Source: Paenibacillus sp. FSL H7-0737
GTDB lineage: Bacteria; Bacillota; Bacilli; Paenibacillales; Paenibacillaceae
Assembly (NCBI RefSeq): GCF_000758545.1
Contig: NZ_CP009279.1
Span: 186,001 to 250,000, forward strand
Length of the DNA: 64,000 nucleotides
Direction of reading: 5' to 3'
Shown here: positions 1-8,838 of the stretch, piece after piece
How positions within the stretch are numbered: position 1 is the first letter of the stretch
How the letters are laid out: the number at the start of each line of letters is the position of its first letter
Notes under the pieces: generated by a model
Told to the model about the DNA's origin: nothing
Databases searched by the model: none
Seen by the model: the letters and a program-made list of their open reading frames with translations, nothing else
Made by a program: the position numbers and the translations under genes

Positions 1-2
1 AA

Positions 3-470
3 CGTGCCGCAGAGCCGGAAGGTGCAGCATTGCAGGGTGAAGCAGTGGGAGCCGCTCCGCAAGAAGGGTTCATCCGTTTTGAGACAGGGCTGTTGTCATT
101 GCATCAGCTCGAAACAGTACTCAATCACCTGCCAGTAGATCTGACATTCATTGATGAGAATGATGTCGTTCGATATTTTTCACACGGGAAGGAACGTATC
201 TTTGCCCGAACTAAGGCAGTTATCGGCCGCACGGTACAGAACTGTCATCCGCCTCAAAGTGTTCATGTGGTGGAGAAGCTTCTGGAAGACTTTAAGGAAG
301 GTCGTAAGGATGCTGAGGACTTCTGGATCAACATCAAGGATAAATTTATCTATATCCGTTATTTCGCTGTCCGCGACGAGACTGGTCGGTATATGGGTAC
401 GCTGGAGTTTACACAGAATATCGCACCTATCCGTGCACTGGAGGGGCAAAAGCGTATTTTGTCAGAATAA
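3..470 (+). CDS. PAS domain protein, DUF438-type C-terminus (5' partial)
   Basis: The reading frame is open from the first bases of the window, so the true start lies upstream; the TTG at position 30 has no Shine-Dalgarno sequence and is unlikely to be the start. The visible 155 residues hold one PAS-like domain: LPVDLTFIDENDVVRYFS, then a VIGRTVQNCHPP segment and a core ending in GTLEFTQNI. This pattern is characteristic of the C-terminal PAS domain of DUF438 proteins, which in other family members follows a hemerythrin-like part. That part would lie outside the window. A likely role is a redox, heme or small-ligand sensor, but nothing visible proves the ligand. A terminator follows. Confidence 0.75.
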   Translation, partial: RAAEPEGAALQGEAVGAAPQEGFIRFETGLLSLHQLETVLNHLPVDLTFIDENDVVRYFSHGKERIFARTKAVIGRTVQNCHPPQSVHVVEKLLEDFKEGRKDAEDFWINIKDKFIYIRYFAVRDETGRYMGTLEFTQNIAPIRALEGQKRILSE

Positions 471-511
471 ATGGGTGATTTAGGTTATTTTCCAGATAAT
501 AATATAGTCAG

Positions 512-547
512 AAGACTCTCTTACTTAGTCGTAAGGGGGTCTTTTTA
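512..547 (+). terminator. Rho-independent terminator after the PAS gene
   Basis: Thirteen-base arms (512-524 and 531-543, two G-U-type mismatches) with a six-base loop, followed by a T-run. It separates the PAS gene from glcK. Confidence 0.8.
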
Positions 548-602
548 GAATATAATAGAGTATAGTATTAAAATAAGGAATTCCCGGGTGTGTTGTCTTT
601 CC

Positions 603-631
603 TTGACCACAGAGGGGGCTTCTATTATAGT
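603..631 (+). promoter_or_regulatory. SigA-type promoter for glcK-rapZ-yvcK
   Basis: TTGACC at 603-608, a 17-base spacer and TATAGT at 626-631, about 50 bases before the glcK start. No other obvious promoter is seen in the glcK-rapZ-yvcK run, so this may serve all three genes. Confidence 0.6.
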
Positions 632-679
632 TGGTACTTAGGATTAACTATTTTAGTATAAAAAAAGGTGGCTTGTTAC

Positions 680-1630
680 ATGTCTGAGAATATCTACGTT
701 GGCGTGGATTTGGGTGGAACTGCAATTAAGGTTGGAATCTGCAATGCTGAGGGAACGCTACTGCATACTTATGAGGGACCCACAGGAACTGCAGAAGGTG
801 TCGATACTGTTATCGATAATATCGAGAAGTATGTACGCCAAATTGTGGAGGATTCCCCGTACTCTTGGGATCAGCTTGCAGGTGTAGGCGCGGGCGTAGC
901 AGGGTTCACAAATATTCGTGAAGGAATCATTATCCTTGCGCCCAACATAGGATTTAAAGATGTGCCGATTCGTTCCATTTTGGAAGACCGCTGGAACAAG
1001 CCTGTCAAAATAGACAATGATGCGAACGTGGCTGCACTGGGTGAAGCCTGGAGTGGTGCAGGACGCGGGATTGAAAACTGTGTCTGCTATACGCTAGGAA
1101 CAGGTGTTGGTGGCGGAATCATTATTAACGGAAAGATTTATCAAGGTTTTGCAGGTCTAGCAGGTGAGCTTGGCCATATCACTGTAGTGCCGGATTTGGA
1201 AGCCATTCAATGTGGTTGCGGTAATATGGGATGTCTGGAAACCGTTTCCTCTGCTACAGGAATTATTCGTATGGCTAACGATGCAGTAGCTCGTGGTGAT
1301 CGTACTTCCCTCTCAATGGTAGAGAAGATTGCTGCGAAGGAAGTCTTTGATGCGGCTAAGGCTGGCGATGAAGTAGCGATTCGCATAGTAAACCGTGCAG
1401 CATACTACCTGGGTAAATCTATGGCTTCTGTTGCAGCCGTGCTTAACCCTGAGGTCTTTATCATTGGTGGTGGTGTGTCTAAGGCTGGAGATATTCTATT
1501 TGATGAAGTTCGTCGTGTGTTTGCTAAGCTCGCACCGGCTCCGCTTCAGACTGGTGTTTCGATTATTCCTGCAGAGCTTGGTAATGATGCAGGTATTGTG
1601 GGTGCAGCAGGTCTTCTGCTTCGTTCTTAA
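680..1630 (+). CDS. glcK: ROK-family glucokinase
   Basis: Cytoplasmic ATP-dependent glucokinase (glucose to glucose-6-phosphate) of the ROK family. The ATG at 680 was chosen over an in-frame GTG at 668 because the AAGGTGG Shine-Dalgarno sits at the right distance and would overlap the GTG. The resulting 316 residues match the usual family length. The phosphate-binding motif DLGGTAIK is at residues 10-17, and the ROK zinc motif CGCGNMGCLE is near residues 178-187. A GTGVGGG glycine loop and a C-terminal GGGVSKAG are also present. It is the first gene of a run with rapZ and yvcK. In B. subtilis a different gene (trxB) neighbours rapZ, so this placement of glcK is a local difference. Confidence 0.93.
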   Translation: MSENIYVGVDLGGTAIKVGICNAEGTLLHTYEGPTGTAEGVDTVIDNIEKYVRQIVEDSPYSWDQLAGVGAGVAGFTNIREGIIILAPNIGFKDVPIRSILEDRWNKPVKIDNDANVAALGEAWSGAGRGIENCVCYTLGTGVGGGIIINGKIYQGFAGLAGELGHITVVPDLEAIQCGCGNMGCLETVSSATGIIRMANDAVARGDRTSLSMVEKIAAKEVFDAAKAGDEVAIRIVNRAAYYLGKSMASVAAVLNPEVFIIGGGVSKAGDILFDEVRRVFAKLAPAPLQTGVSIIPAELGNDAGIVGAAGLLLRS

Positions 1631-1675
1631 AAGATAGGGAGTATTCATATACTAATTTAGGGAGGGGACGCTTTA

Positions 1676-2575
1676 ATGACCGAATTGGACAATACTCCAA
1701 CGGCTGGAGCCACCCTGATCATTATTACCGGAATGTCAGGTGCGGGTAAGACAATTGCTGTGCAGAGTCTGGAAGACCTAGGGTTCTTCTGTGTCGATAA
1801 TTTGCCGCCGGTGCTGATCCCTAAGTTTGCAGAACTGATTGAGCAGTCGAAGGGTAAGATCGCCAAGGTAGCGCTTGTGATTGACCTGCGCGGTAGGGAA
1901 TTCTTCACTGCTTTGTCCGAGTCTCTAGCCTATATTAAAGATGAGTCAACCATTGGCTGTGAAATCTTGTTCTTGGATGCTACGGATTCGGTGCTTGTGC
2001 AGCGTTACAAGGAAAGCCGGCGTCATCATCCTCTAGCGCCTAAGGGACTTCCGCTTGATGGTATCAAGCTGGAACGTAAAATGCTTGAGGAATTAAAGAA
2101 TTCAGCTACATTATGTCTGGATACTAGCAGTATGAAACCAGTGCAGCTCAAGGAGAAGATCGTTTCTCGGTTCTCGCATTTAGGAAAAAGTACACTCTCC
2201 GTCAACATTACATCGTTCGGATTTAAGTATGGTATTCCTATTGATGCAGACCTCGTCTTCGATGTTCGCTTTTTGCCTAACCCACATTATGTGGATCACC
2301 TGCGGCCAAAAACAGGTCAGGACAGCGATGTCTATGACTATGTAATGAAGTGGCCTGAAACACAGGTGTTCCTGACCAAACTGCTCGATATGCTTCATTT
2401 CTTAATTCCGCAATATCGTAGGGAAGGTAAATCCCAGATTATTATCGGCATTGGCTGTACAGGCGGGAAACACCGTTCAGTAGCCATTTCTGAATATTTG
2501 GGCAAAATGCTGGGCGTCAGCGAAACGGAATCCGTAGCCGTTAGTCATCGGGATTCCGAGCGTGATCGGCACTAA
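1676..2575 (+). CDS. rapZ: RNase adapter / nucleotide-binding protein RapZ (YvcJ)
   Basis: P-loop ATP/GTP-binding protein of the RapZ/YvcJ family. In E. coli RapZ directs RNase E to a small RNA controlling glucosamine-6-phosphate synthase; in B. subtilis YvcJ binds and hydrolyses nucleotides and affects competence. Walker A GMSGAGKT lies at residues 19-26. The conserved C-terminal motif [11 protein letters not shown] is near residues 260-270. At 299 residues it has the usual length. The ATG at 1676 follows a strong GGGAGGGG Shine-Dalgarno. It lies 45 bases after glcK and 18 bases before yvcK, so co-transcription is likely. Confidence 0.95.
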   Translation: MTELDNTPTAGATLIIITGMSGAGKTIAVQSLEDLGFFCVDNLPPVLIPKFAELIEQSKGKIAKVALVIDLRGREFFTALSESLAYIKDESTIGCEILFLDATDSVLVQRYKESRRHHPLAPKGLPLDGIKLERKMLEELKNSATLCLDTSSMKPVQLKEKIVSRFSHLGKSTLSVNITSFGFKYGIPIDADLVFDVRFLPNPHYVDHLRPKTGQDSDVYDYVMKWPETQVFLTKLLDMLHFLIPQYRREGKSQIIIGIGCTGGKHRSVAISEYLGKMLGVSETESVAVSHRDSERDRH

Positions 2576-2593
2576 TGAGAGAAGGGGTCCATA

Positions 2594-3580
2594 GTGGCTG
2601 AAGAACAAAGACAGCGTCCACGTATCGTCGTTATGGGCGGTGGCACGGGGCTATCTGTCATGCTTCGCGGCTTAAAAGAAAAGCCGTTAGATATTACAGC
2701 TATAGTTACCGTAGCAGATGATGGAGGAAGCTCGGGCATTTTGCGCAGTGAACTGCAAATGCCGCCTCCTGGGGACATCCGTAACGTATTAACAGCTATG
2801 GCTGATGTAGAGCCGCTCATGGCGGATATTATGAGATATCGTTTCAACACGGGCGAAGGCTTGGCGGGTCATAGTCTTGGCAATTTAATTCTTGCCGCGC
2901 TTACAGATATATCAGGCGATTTTGTCACAGCTGTTCGTGAGCTTAGCCGATTATTTGCTGTTCGCGGAAGGGTATTACCCGCTGCGGGGGATGCCGTAGT
3001 ATTGCGTGCAGAAATGTCAGACGGCACGATTATCACGGGTGAGTCTAAGATACCGGAAGCAGGCGGGATCATTAAACGGGTTTCTTTGGAGCCTGCTGAT
3101 GTTGAACCGTTGCCTGAAGCACTTGAAGCGATTCGAAATGCTGATGCAATTCTTTTGGGGCCAGGTAGTCTATATACGAGCATTCTTCCGAACCTACTTG
3201 TTCCGAAGTTAGCAGAAGCAGTTGTATCTTCTGATGCAATCAAAATTTTTGTCTGCAATGTAATGACTCAGCCTGGTGAAACGGATAATTATACTGTAAA
3301 TGACCATCTACAAGCCGTTTATGATCATATTGGGATTCATTTATTTGATTATATTATTGTGAATGACGGTGAAATTCCAGAGCAGGTGCAGTCGAAATAC
3401 GCTGAGAAGGGTGCACGTCCGGTACAGCTCGACAAGGATGTACTAGAAGGCAGTGCATATAAAGTTATAGCGGATAAGCTAGTGTTATTCCGAACTTATT
3501 TAAGGCATGATACCGATAAGCTTAGTCATCATATCTATCAGCTTGTGCAAGATTGGATAAACAGAAACCCTAGGGTATAA
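2594..3580 (+). CDS. yvcK: YvcK family gluconeogenesis/cell-shape factor
   Basis: Member of the YvcK/CofD-like family. In B. subtilis YvcK is needed for growth on gluconeogenic carbon sources and for normal cell shape, and binds UDP-sugars. It has the N-terminal VVMGGGTGLSVMLRGLK dinucleotide-type loop, the ADDGGSSG motif, and the NVMTQPGETDNYT signature in the second half. The 328 residues are close to the family norm. The start is GTG at 2594 with GAGAAGGGG upstream. It is tightly linked to rapZ and followed by whiA, the conserved Firmicute order. Confidence 0.94.
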   Translation: MAEEQRQRPRIVVMGGGTGLSVMLRGLKEKPLDITAIVTVADDGGSSGILRSELQMPPPGDIRNVLTAMADVEPLMADIMRYRFNTGEGLAGHSLGNLILAALTDISGDFVTAVRELSRLFAVRGRVLPAAGDAVVLRAEMSDGTIITGESKIPEAGGIIKRVSLEPADVEPLPEALEAIRNADAILLGPGSLYTSILPNLLVPKLAEAVVSSDAIKIFVCNVMTQPGETDNYTVNDHLQAVYDHIGIHLFDYIIVNDGEIPEQVQSKYAEKGARPVQLDKDVLEGSAYKVIADKLVLFRTYLRHDTDKLSHHIYQLVQDWINRNPRV

Positions 3581-3584
3581 CTTA

Positions 3585-3629
3585 AAATATAAGAAAATAT
3601 AAGTTTTACACCTATACTTTCTTATATTT
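3585..3629 (+). terminator. AT-rich inverted repeat after yvcK, possible terminator
   Basis: Perfect 12-base arms AAATATAAGAAA (3585-3596) and TTTCTTATATTT (3618-3629) with a 21-base loop. It has no GC-rich stem and only a short T-tract, so it may act as a weak attenuator between yvcK and whiA. Confidence 0.4.
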
Positions 3630-3724
3630 CTCGCTTAAACGCTTACCGTCCTCAAAAGGACGCCGAAGGTGTTTATGCTTGTATATATGAATGACGTACT
3701 TATTTTCAGAAAGAGGTGAGACCC

Positions 3725-4654
3725 TTGTCTTTTGCGGCCCTTACAAAAAAAGAGCTGACGATGGTGGAGAGTGAGCCCTGTTGTGAGAAGGCGGAAATGT
3801 CAGCGCTTATCCGTATGAATGGATCTGTGCAGCTTTCAAGCAAAAAGGTGATTCTCGACATTTCGACGGAGAACGCCGCGATTGCAAGGCGGGTATATTC
3901 TTTGCTTAAGAAATATTACCAGGTCCATATTGAGCTACTCGTGCGTAAAAAAATGCGTTTGAAGAAAAATAACGTTTATATCGTTAGAATCCCTAGTCGC
4001 GTACAGGAAATCTTAAATGATCTCAGAATTGTGTCCGAAGGATTTATTTTTACCGACGGTATTGATAAAGAGATTGTTGGGAATAACTGCTGTAAGCGTG
4101 CTTATTTGCGGGGTGCCTTTTTGGCGGGCGGATCCGTTAATAATCCGGAGGGTTCCTCTTACCATTTGGAGATTTCCTCGATGTATGAGGAGCATTGTAA
4201 GGCGCTGGTCGATCTGGCTGGTGAATTTCACCTAAACGCACGCTGCATTGAACGTAAAAAAGGGTTCATTCTATACATTAAAGAAGGCGAGAAGATTATC
4301 GAATTCTTAAGTCTGATCGGGGCGCATCAAGCGTTGTTCAAATTTGAGGATGTAAGAATTATGCGCGATATGCGTAATTCCGTGAATCGGATCGTGAACT
4401 GCGAGACCGCGAATCTCAATAAAACGATAAGTGCCGCGGTGCGGCAGATTGAGAATATCAAACTGCTGCAGCGAGAAGTGGGTCTGGAGAGCTTACCGGA
4501 TAAACTGCGAGAAGTTGCAGAAATTCGAATGGCACATCCAGATATCAACCTTAAAGAGGTTGGTGAAATGCTGAAAGGTACGGTTAGTAAGTCCGGAGTA
4601 AATCATCGACTTCGTAAGATTGATGAACTGGCGGACAAGGTTCGAGGCGGCTAG
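3725..4654 (+). CDS. whiA: DNA-binding protein WhiA
   Basis: WhiA, a Gram-positive DNA-binding protein linked to sporulation in Streptomyces and to cell division and chromosome segregation in B. subtilis. It has an N-terminal LAGLIDADG-like fold that has lost nuclease activity ([12 protein letters not shown] lies in this part) and a C-terminal helix-turn-helix ([13 protein letters not shown]...[12 protein letters not shown]). I place the start at TTG 3725, giving [12 protein letters not shown], which matches the family N-terminus and sits 4-8 bases after AGAGGTGAG. A GTG at 3716 would overlap that Shine-Dalgarno. Length is 309 residues. Confidence 0.93.
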   Translation: MSFAALTKKELTMVESEPCCEKAEMSALIRMNGSVQLSSKKVILDISTENAAIARRVYSLLKKYYQVHIELLVRKKMRLKKNNVYIVRIPSRVQEILNDLRIVSEGFIFTDGIDKEIVGNNCCKRAYLRGAFLAGGSVNNPEGSSYHLEISSMYEEHCKALVDLAGEFHLNARCIERKKGFILYIKEGEKIIEFLSLIGAHQALFKFEDVRIMRDMRNSVNRIVNCETANLNKTISAAVRQIENIKLLQREVGLESLPDKLREVAEIRMAHPDINLKEVGEMLKGTVSKSGVNHRLRKIDELADKVRGG

Positions 4655-4751
4655 TCACTTTTTTTCTAGTGTGGTTTACGTTATAATGATATAATAATAT
4701 AAAATTAATGTGAAATTTTTGGGGAGAACTCAATTAGGGGGTAAGCGTTTC

Positions 4752-5021
4752 ATGACAAAGCACCCGGTAGTTGTTCGGTTGAAGACAGGGCTACACGCTC
4801 GACCGGCAGCATTGTTTGTGCAAGAAGCTAACAAGTTTTCGTCGGAGATTTTCGTGGAAAAAGACGATAAAAAAGTAAACGCCAAAAGTATTATGGGTAT
4901 TATGAGCCTAGCGATCAGTTCCGGCACGGAGATCTATATCAGCGCGGATGGTGCAGACGCGGATCAAGCTGTAAACGCTTTGACGAGTCTCGTCAGCAAA
5001 GAAGAGCTTGAGAACCAATAA
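4752..5021 (+). CDS. HPr-family protein at the crh locus, with His15 and Ser46
   Basis: Small HPr-fold protein of 89 residues in the position that crh occupies in B. subtilis (directly after whiA). Crh is the catabolite-repression HPr whose Ser46 is phosphorylated by HPr kinase to activate CcpA; it lacks the PTS phosphorylation site, having Gln at position 15. This copy has His15 in LKTGLHARPAALF and Ser46 in VNAKSIMGIMS, so it keeps both sites. The ATG at 4752 follows TAGGGGGTAAG; an upstream in-frame GTG at 4710 has no such site. It could act as a true PTS phosphocarrier, a Crh-like regulator, or both. A strong terminator follows. Confidence 0.9.
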   Translation: MTKHPVVVRLKTGLHARPAALFVQEANKFSSEIFVEKDDKKVNAKSIMGIMSLAISSGTEIYISADGADADQAVNALTSLVSKEELENQ

Positions 5022-5051
5022 TCTTTTGAAATGACTTTCTATCGCATGACT

Positions 5052-5076
5052 AAAAAGCCCCCAGGGGCTTTTTTTT
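5052..5076 (+). terminator. Terminator after the HPr/Crh gene
   Basis: AAAAGCCCC/GGGGCTTTT hairpin with a two-base loop running into eight Ts. Confidence 0.85.
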
Positions 5077-5171
5077 ATACCAAAAAATAGATTTCAACTG
5101 TGCAACATTTACCAAAAAGACTCGTCTAGAGGATAATAACAAATCACAAAAGATGAAAGGGGCTGGCAAAT

Positions 5172-5927
5172 ATGAAAGGTTTGGTAAAGAAGATTGGTTC
5201 AGTGTTGATCGTAGGGAGTTTGTTAATTGGAGGGATTAGCATGAGTGGTGTCTTCCAAGGTCCTGCAAAGGCTTATGCAGATGAAGTGCAGAAAAACGTC
5301 GTTAGTGTAGTAGGTAAAGGCGAATTGTCCATCAAGCCGGATATTGTATACCTGTCCATCGGTGTGGATACTACGGCTACAACTGCGCAAGAAGCGCAAA
5401 AAACAAATGCTGCTAAAATCCAAAAGATCACTACACTACTGAAGGGGACTTGGAAAATCGCAGATAAGGATATTCAAAGTACCCAATTCTATGTGCAACC
5501 CAACTACAGTTATAGCGAAAAAGAAGGACAGCAAGTGAAAGGATACAACGCGAATCATACACTGTTAGTGTCCTACAGAGATCTGACCAAGGTTGGTGAA
5601 TTGCTAGACGCAGCATCTGCGGCGGGGGCAAATAATATCGGAAATGCACGTTTTTCCGTGGAAGATACTTCTGCCTTTGAAGCTCAGGTGATTGAAAAGG
5701 CGATGGCGAACGCAGATGTTAAAGCAGGTGCTATTGCTAAGGCAGCTAAACGTAGCTTGGGTCAAGTAATCACGGTCAGCCAAAATGATGGCAATGTCAC
5801 TCCGGTTTATTTTGAACAGAATCTAAAAATGGAAATGGCTGCAGCAGATGCTGGTGCAAGCACATCCGTTCAACCGGGAGTAGTTAAAGTTACAACACAG
5901 CTGAGCGTAATGTATGAATTGAAATAG
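5172..5927 (+). CDS. Secreted SIMPL-domain (DUF541) protein
   Basis: Exported protein of 251 residues with a Lys-rich n-region, a hydrophobic core at about 8-26 and a likely signal peptidase site near AKAYADE (residues 33-40). The mature part starts VVGKGELSIKPDIVYLSIGVDT and contains the ALLVSYRD-like and VIEKAMANADVKA segments of the SIMPL/DUF541 (YggE-like) family. Function in the family is poorly defined; E. coli YggE has been tied to oxidative stress. The ATG at 5172 is preceded by GAAAGGGGC. It appears monocistronic, with a hairpin terminator on each side. Confidence 0.85.
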   Translation: MKGLVKKIGSVLIVGSLLIGGISMSGVFQGPAKAYADEVQKNVVSVVGKGELSIKPDIVYLSIGVDTTATTAQEAQKTNAAKIQKITTLLKGTWKIADKDIQSTQFYVQPNYSYSEKEGQQVKGYNANHTLLVSYRDLTKVGELLDAASAAGANNIGNARFSVEDTSAFEAQVIEKAMANADVKAGAIAKAAKRSLGQVITVSQNDGNVTPVYFEQNLKMEMAAADAGASTSVQPGVVKVTTQLSVMYELK

Positions 5928-5952
5928 TAGCAGAACAAGATGATTGCAGAGA

Positions 5953-5999
5953 GGAGAGGTGATCTTCCACTAGTAATAGTGGGGGGCGCCTCTTTTTTT
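5953..5999 (+). terminator. Terminator after the SIMPL gene
   Basis: Imperfect hairpin with outer arms GAGG/CCTC and inner CCAC/GTGG, followed by TTTTTTT. Confidence 0.7.
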
Positions 6000-6053
6000 G
6001 TGTAAATTCTCTAAGATTAGGTTTAATAAACTGGAAAGGAGTGGGAAAATTAG

Positions 6054-7154
6054 ATGGTGAATATCTCAAAAGAAACAGTACGCAAATGGGGCATAGGTTT
6101 GATGTCGGCGGGATTATTGCTTGGTGGAGGATTGCTGCCTAGTAATAAGGGTTATGCAGCGTCTGATCAGACGAAGAGCAAGGCTATTGCTGCAAGTATA
6201 GCTTTAAAGGCGAACGGGGTAATTTCTCAGCAGACAGGTGTTTTGCAGGAAGGGAAGGTCTGGATTCCGATTACCTTTATGCGTGATGTGCTGCAATTAC
6301 CTCTAACTTATGATAAAAAAGAAAATGCATACACGATCGGAAAGGGAACGACTAAGGCCAAGTTGCTGTTATCTAGCTATGGTACTTCAATTTGGGTGAA
6401 TAATTATTACATTCGAGAGTATGAAGGAAAGCTAATAAACAACCGGCTCTATGTTCCATCCGGTCTGTTAAATGATTATTTGGGCTATAAAGTGGATTGG
6501 AGTCGGGGCTCTAGTAGGTTGAATGTGGTGAATAGATCACAGAATGCGTTGATAGTAACCACGGAGACCTATGCTAAGGATCGGAAAGAGGCTTTGATCC
6601 AGCTTGATTATCCGAAGTTTAGTGGATTAAGCAATTCCAATGCACAGCAGGCCATGAATGATATTTTGAAAGAAAGTGCCATGAAATTTGCTGCAGGCGC
6701 AGAGAAGGATATCTCGAATCGATCCGGGTCAGAGCCTAAGTATACCTATGATATAGATTATGTGGTGACCTACAATCAGAATGGTGTGATCAGTTTGGTA
6801 ATGTCACAGTATAGCGATACGGGCGGCGCTCATGGCATGACCAACCGGGAGGCTTTTACCTTTTCGCTCAAGGATGGCAAGCGTCTACTATTGGGCGACC
6901 TGTTTGGAGCCAATCCAAACTACAAAAAAGAGTTGAACGCTAAGCTGAACAAGCTAGTAAAATCGGAGGAAAGCTATTTGGGAGGATTCAACGGATTGAA
7001 TACGGAAAAGTATTTTTATCTGAAGGATGATCAGGTCGTTCTGTTCTTCCAATTGTATGAATACACAGCTTATGCTGCGGGGTTCCCCGAATACATCTTT
7101 ACTTTCAAAGAACTGTTGCCGGAAGGCGGTAGCCCATTTGCTGCTGTAAAATAA
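6054..7154 (+). CDS. Secreted stalk-domain protein with DUF4163/DUF3298 region
   Basis: Exported 366-residue protein. Residues 1-35 form a signal peptide ending near GYAASDQ. Residues about 40-155 resemble the copper-amine-oxidase N-terminal 'stalk' domain common in Paenibacillus (GKVWIPITFMRDVLQLPL, NNRLYVPSGLLNDYLGY). From about 160 the sequence fits the DUF4163 plus DUF3298 pair also found in PdaC and RsiV (DVVTYNQNGVISLVMSQYSDTGGAHG, FTFSLKDGKRLLLGDLF). RsiV binds lysozyme with its DUF3298 region, so a role at the cell wall is a reasonable inference, but no catalytic residues can be assigned. The start is ATG 6054 after AAAGGAGTGGG. No terminator is obvious before the next gene. Confidence 0.8.
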   Translation: MVNISKETVRKWGIGLMSAGLLLGGGLLPSNKGYAASDQTKSKAIAASIALKANGVISQQTGVLQEGKVWIPITFMRDVLQLPLTYDKKENAYTIGKGTTKAKLLLSSYGTSIWVNNYYIREYEGKLINNRLYVPSGLLNDYLGYKVDWSRGSSRLNVVNRSQNALIVTTETYAKDRKEALIQLDYPKFSGLSNSNAQQAMNDILKESAMKFAAGAEKDISNRSGSEPKYTYDIDYVVTYNQNGVISLVMSQYSDTGGAHGMTNREAFTFSLKDGKRLLLGDLFGANPNYKKELNAKLNKLVKSEESYLGGFNGLNTEKYFYLKDDQVVLFFQLYEYTAYAAGFPEYIFTFKELLPEGGSPFAAVK

Positions 7155-7239
7155 ATAGAACTGGACATCTCCCCCTTACCAGAATCACCTCGAATTCATA
7201 TGCTAAATGGAGTAACTAGTTTATGAACGGGGGAGAGCT

Positions 7240-7878
7240 ATGAGCTATCAATACACTGCAATTGGCGATTCCTTGACGACTGGATTTGGCGCTCTGCCAG
7301 GTAACGGTTTTGTACCGGTGTACCGTAGAATGGCGGAAGGGAGACTGCGTTCTAACGTAGCCTCCACGAATTTGGGCGTGAATGGATTGACTACTTCTGA
7401 ATTGGAACAGCGGCTACGCGGAAGCTCTATGACTCGTGAAGCCATTCGAGCAGCGGATATTATCACTCTATCCATTGGTGGTAATGATTTAATCCATGCA
7501 GCGAAGGCTGCAGCTAGACAACCTGAAAATTTATCTAAAGAGCTGCGAAGATCATTGCAAGAGTGCAAACAGAATTTTGCTGCAATTATGAGTATCCTCT
7601 TTCAATTGAAGGCGGGAACGCGTAGACCTTATATCATTCGAATTGTGGGATTGTATAATCCCTATCCTCAGGTAGTAGGCGCTACAGAGTGGGTAAGGCA
7701 GTTTAACAGTTATGCCTCACAGTACAGTAGCCGGGTATGTGGATTTGCTTCTATTTATAGTGAGTTTGCAGGAAACGAGAGAGGGCTTTTATCAATTGAC
7801 CACTTACATCCTAATGGTCGAGGCTACCGTGTGATTGCTGAGAAACTGGATGCGCTTGGTTATGGTGGTTTGTATTAA
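7240..7878 (+). CDS. SGNH/GDSL-type lipase-esterase family protein
   Basis: Predicted SGNH hydrolase, 212 residues, without a clear signal peptide. Block I is AIGDSLTTGFG (Ser near residue 10), block III is SIGGNDLI, and block V is DHLHPNGRGY with the catalytic Asp and His. These are the expected acyl-ester hydrolase residues; the substrate cannot be told. The family resembles B. subtilis YpmR/LipC-type spore or cell-envelope esterases. The start is ATG 7240 after GGGGGAGAGCT. It converges on clpP, sharing a bidirectional terminator. Confidence 0.88.
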   Translation: MSYQYTAIGDSLTTGFGALPGNGFVPVYRRMAEGRLRSNVASTNLGVNGLTTSELEQRLRGSSMTREAIRAADIITLSIGGNDLIHAAKAAARQPENLSKELRRSLQECKQNFAAIMSILFQLKAGTRRPYIIRIVGLYNPYPQVVGATEWVRQFNSYASQYSSRVCGFASIYSEFAGNERGLLSIDHLHPNGRGYRVIAEKLDALGYGGLY

Positions 7879-7911
7879 TTGAGATTCGTATGAAGTAGTG
7901 GTCTGAAAAGT

Positions 7912-7958
7912 AAAGAGGCTGTGCACTAACCATCAAGTGGATAGGGCACAGCCTCTTT
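7912..7958. terminator. Bidirectional terminator between the SGNH gene and clpP
   Basis: Perfect 13-base arms AAAGAGGCTGTGC / GCACAGCCTCTTT (7912-7924, 7946-7958) with a 21-base loop. A/T flanks on each side allow termination of both convergent genes. Confidence 0.85.
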
Positions 7959-7973
7959 GTGTTGTTTTATAGC

Positions 7974-8570
7974 TTACACACCGCTAGGCAGTGTTTTCTC
8001 GATGACTTTATCAACGATACCGTAAGCTGCCGCATCTGCAGCAGTCATGAAGTAATCACGATCTGTATCCTTCTCAATACGTTCTAGCGGTTGACCCGTA
8101 CGTTCTGCAAGAATACGATTCAACTTATCACGCAATTTGAGGATACGACGGGCACGGATTTCGATATCCGTTGCTTGACCTTGAGCACCACCCAGAGGTT
8201 GGTGAATCATGATCTCACTGTTAGGCAGTGCGAAGCGTTTGCCTTTAGCGCCAGCGTTAAGTAGGAAAGCTCCCATAGAAGCTGCCATACCCACACAGAT
8301 GGTGGAGACGTCCGGTTTAATGTACTGCATTGTATCAAAAATAGCCATACCTGCAGTAATGGAACCGCCGGGGCTATTCACGTAAAGGTGAATGTCCTTC
8401 TCCGGATCTTCGGCAGCCAAGAACAGCATTTGTGCGATGATAGAATTGGCTACCACGTCATTAACCTCCGTTCCAAGGAAAATGATGCGGTCCTTCAGCA
8501 GGCGGGAATAGATGTCATAAGCGCGCTCACCGCGGTTGCTCTGTTCTACTACCATAGGAATATAACTCAC
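7974..8570 (-). CDS. clpP: ATP-dependent Clp protease proteolytic subunit ClpP
   Basis: Cytoplasmic serine peptidase that forms the two-ring tetradecamer working with ClpX, ClpC or ClpE ATPases in protein quality control. Catalytic triad: Ser98 in GMAASMGAF, His123 in MIHQPLGG, Asp172 in DTDRDYF. The length of 198 residues is typical. The start is GTG at 8570 ([10 protein letters not shown], aligning with the known N-terminus), eight bases after AAGGAGG. Transcription comes from a SigA promoter whose -35 overlaps a perfect CtsR box, so it should be induced by heat and protein stress. Confidence 0.97.
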   Translation of the reverse strand: MSYIPMVVEQSNRGERAYDIYSRLLKDRIIFLGTEVNDVVANSIIAQMLFLAAEDPEKDIHLYVNSPGGSITAGMAIFDTMQYIKPDVSTICVGMAASMGAFLLNAGAKGKRFALPNSEIMIHQPLGGAQGQATDIEIRARRILKLRDKLNRILAERTGQPLERIEKDTDRDYFMTAADAAAYGIVDKVIEKTLPSGV

Positions 8571-8635
8571 GTGGAAAACCTCCTTGATATTGGTTCTTCA
8601 AATGTATTCATTTTTACTCTTGCCGTATTACCCAC

Positions 8636-8664
8636 ATGATAAACAAATTCAAACAAAAAGTCAA
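8636..8664 (-). promoter_or_regulatory. clpP SigA promoter
   Basis: On the minus strand TTGACT (8659-8664), a 17-base spacer, and TATCAT (8636-8641). The start codon of clpP is about 65 bases downstream. Confidence 0.75.
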
Positions 8665-8675
8665 AGAAAGTCAAA
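8659..8675 (+). promoter_or_regulatory. CtsR operator at clpP
   Basis: AGTCAAA GAA AGTCAAA, a perfect match to the CtsR heptad direct repeat with a three-base spacer. It covers the -35 of the clpP promoter, the standard position for CtsR repression. Confidence 0.9.
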
Positions 8676-8684
8676 CTTATATTC

Positions 8685-8712
8685 AAAAAAAAGAGCCGAC
8701 ACGCGGCTCTTT
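8685..8712 (-). terminator. Terminator of the tRNA-Arg transcript
   Basis: On the minus strand AAAGAGCCG/CGGCTCTTT arms with a five-base loop followed by a run of Ts. It lies between tRNA-Arg and the clpP promoter and insulates them. Confidence 0.8.
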
Positions 8713-8763
8713 GGTTAAGTAGTAGTATAGGCACTACTAAATTATGTACAAAAGTGAAATTAA

Positions 8764-8838
8764 TGGCGCGCCCGCCAAGAATCGAACTTGGATCTCAGGC
8801 TTCGGAGGCCTACGTCATATCCATTGGACCACGGGCGC
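8764..8838 (-). tRNA. tRNA-Arg (anticodon CCG)
   Basis: Seventy-five bases with acceptor stem GCGCCCG/CGGGCGC, T-arm loop TTCGATT, and an anticodon loop CTCCGGA giving CCG, which reads CGG. The 3' CCA is encoded. It stands alone between clpP and cggR on the minus strand. Confidence 0.95.
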
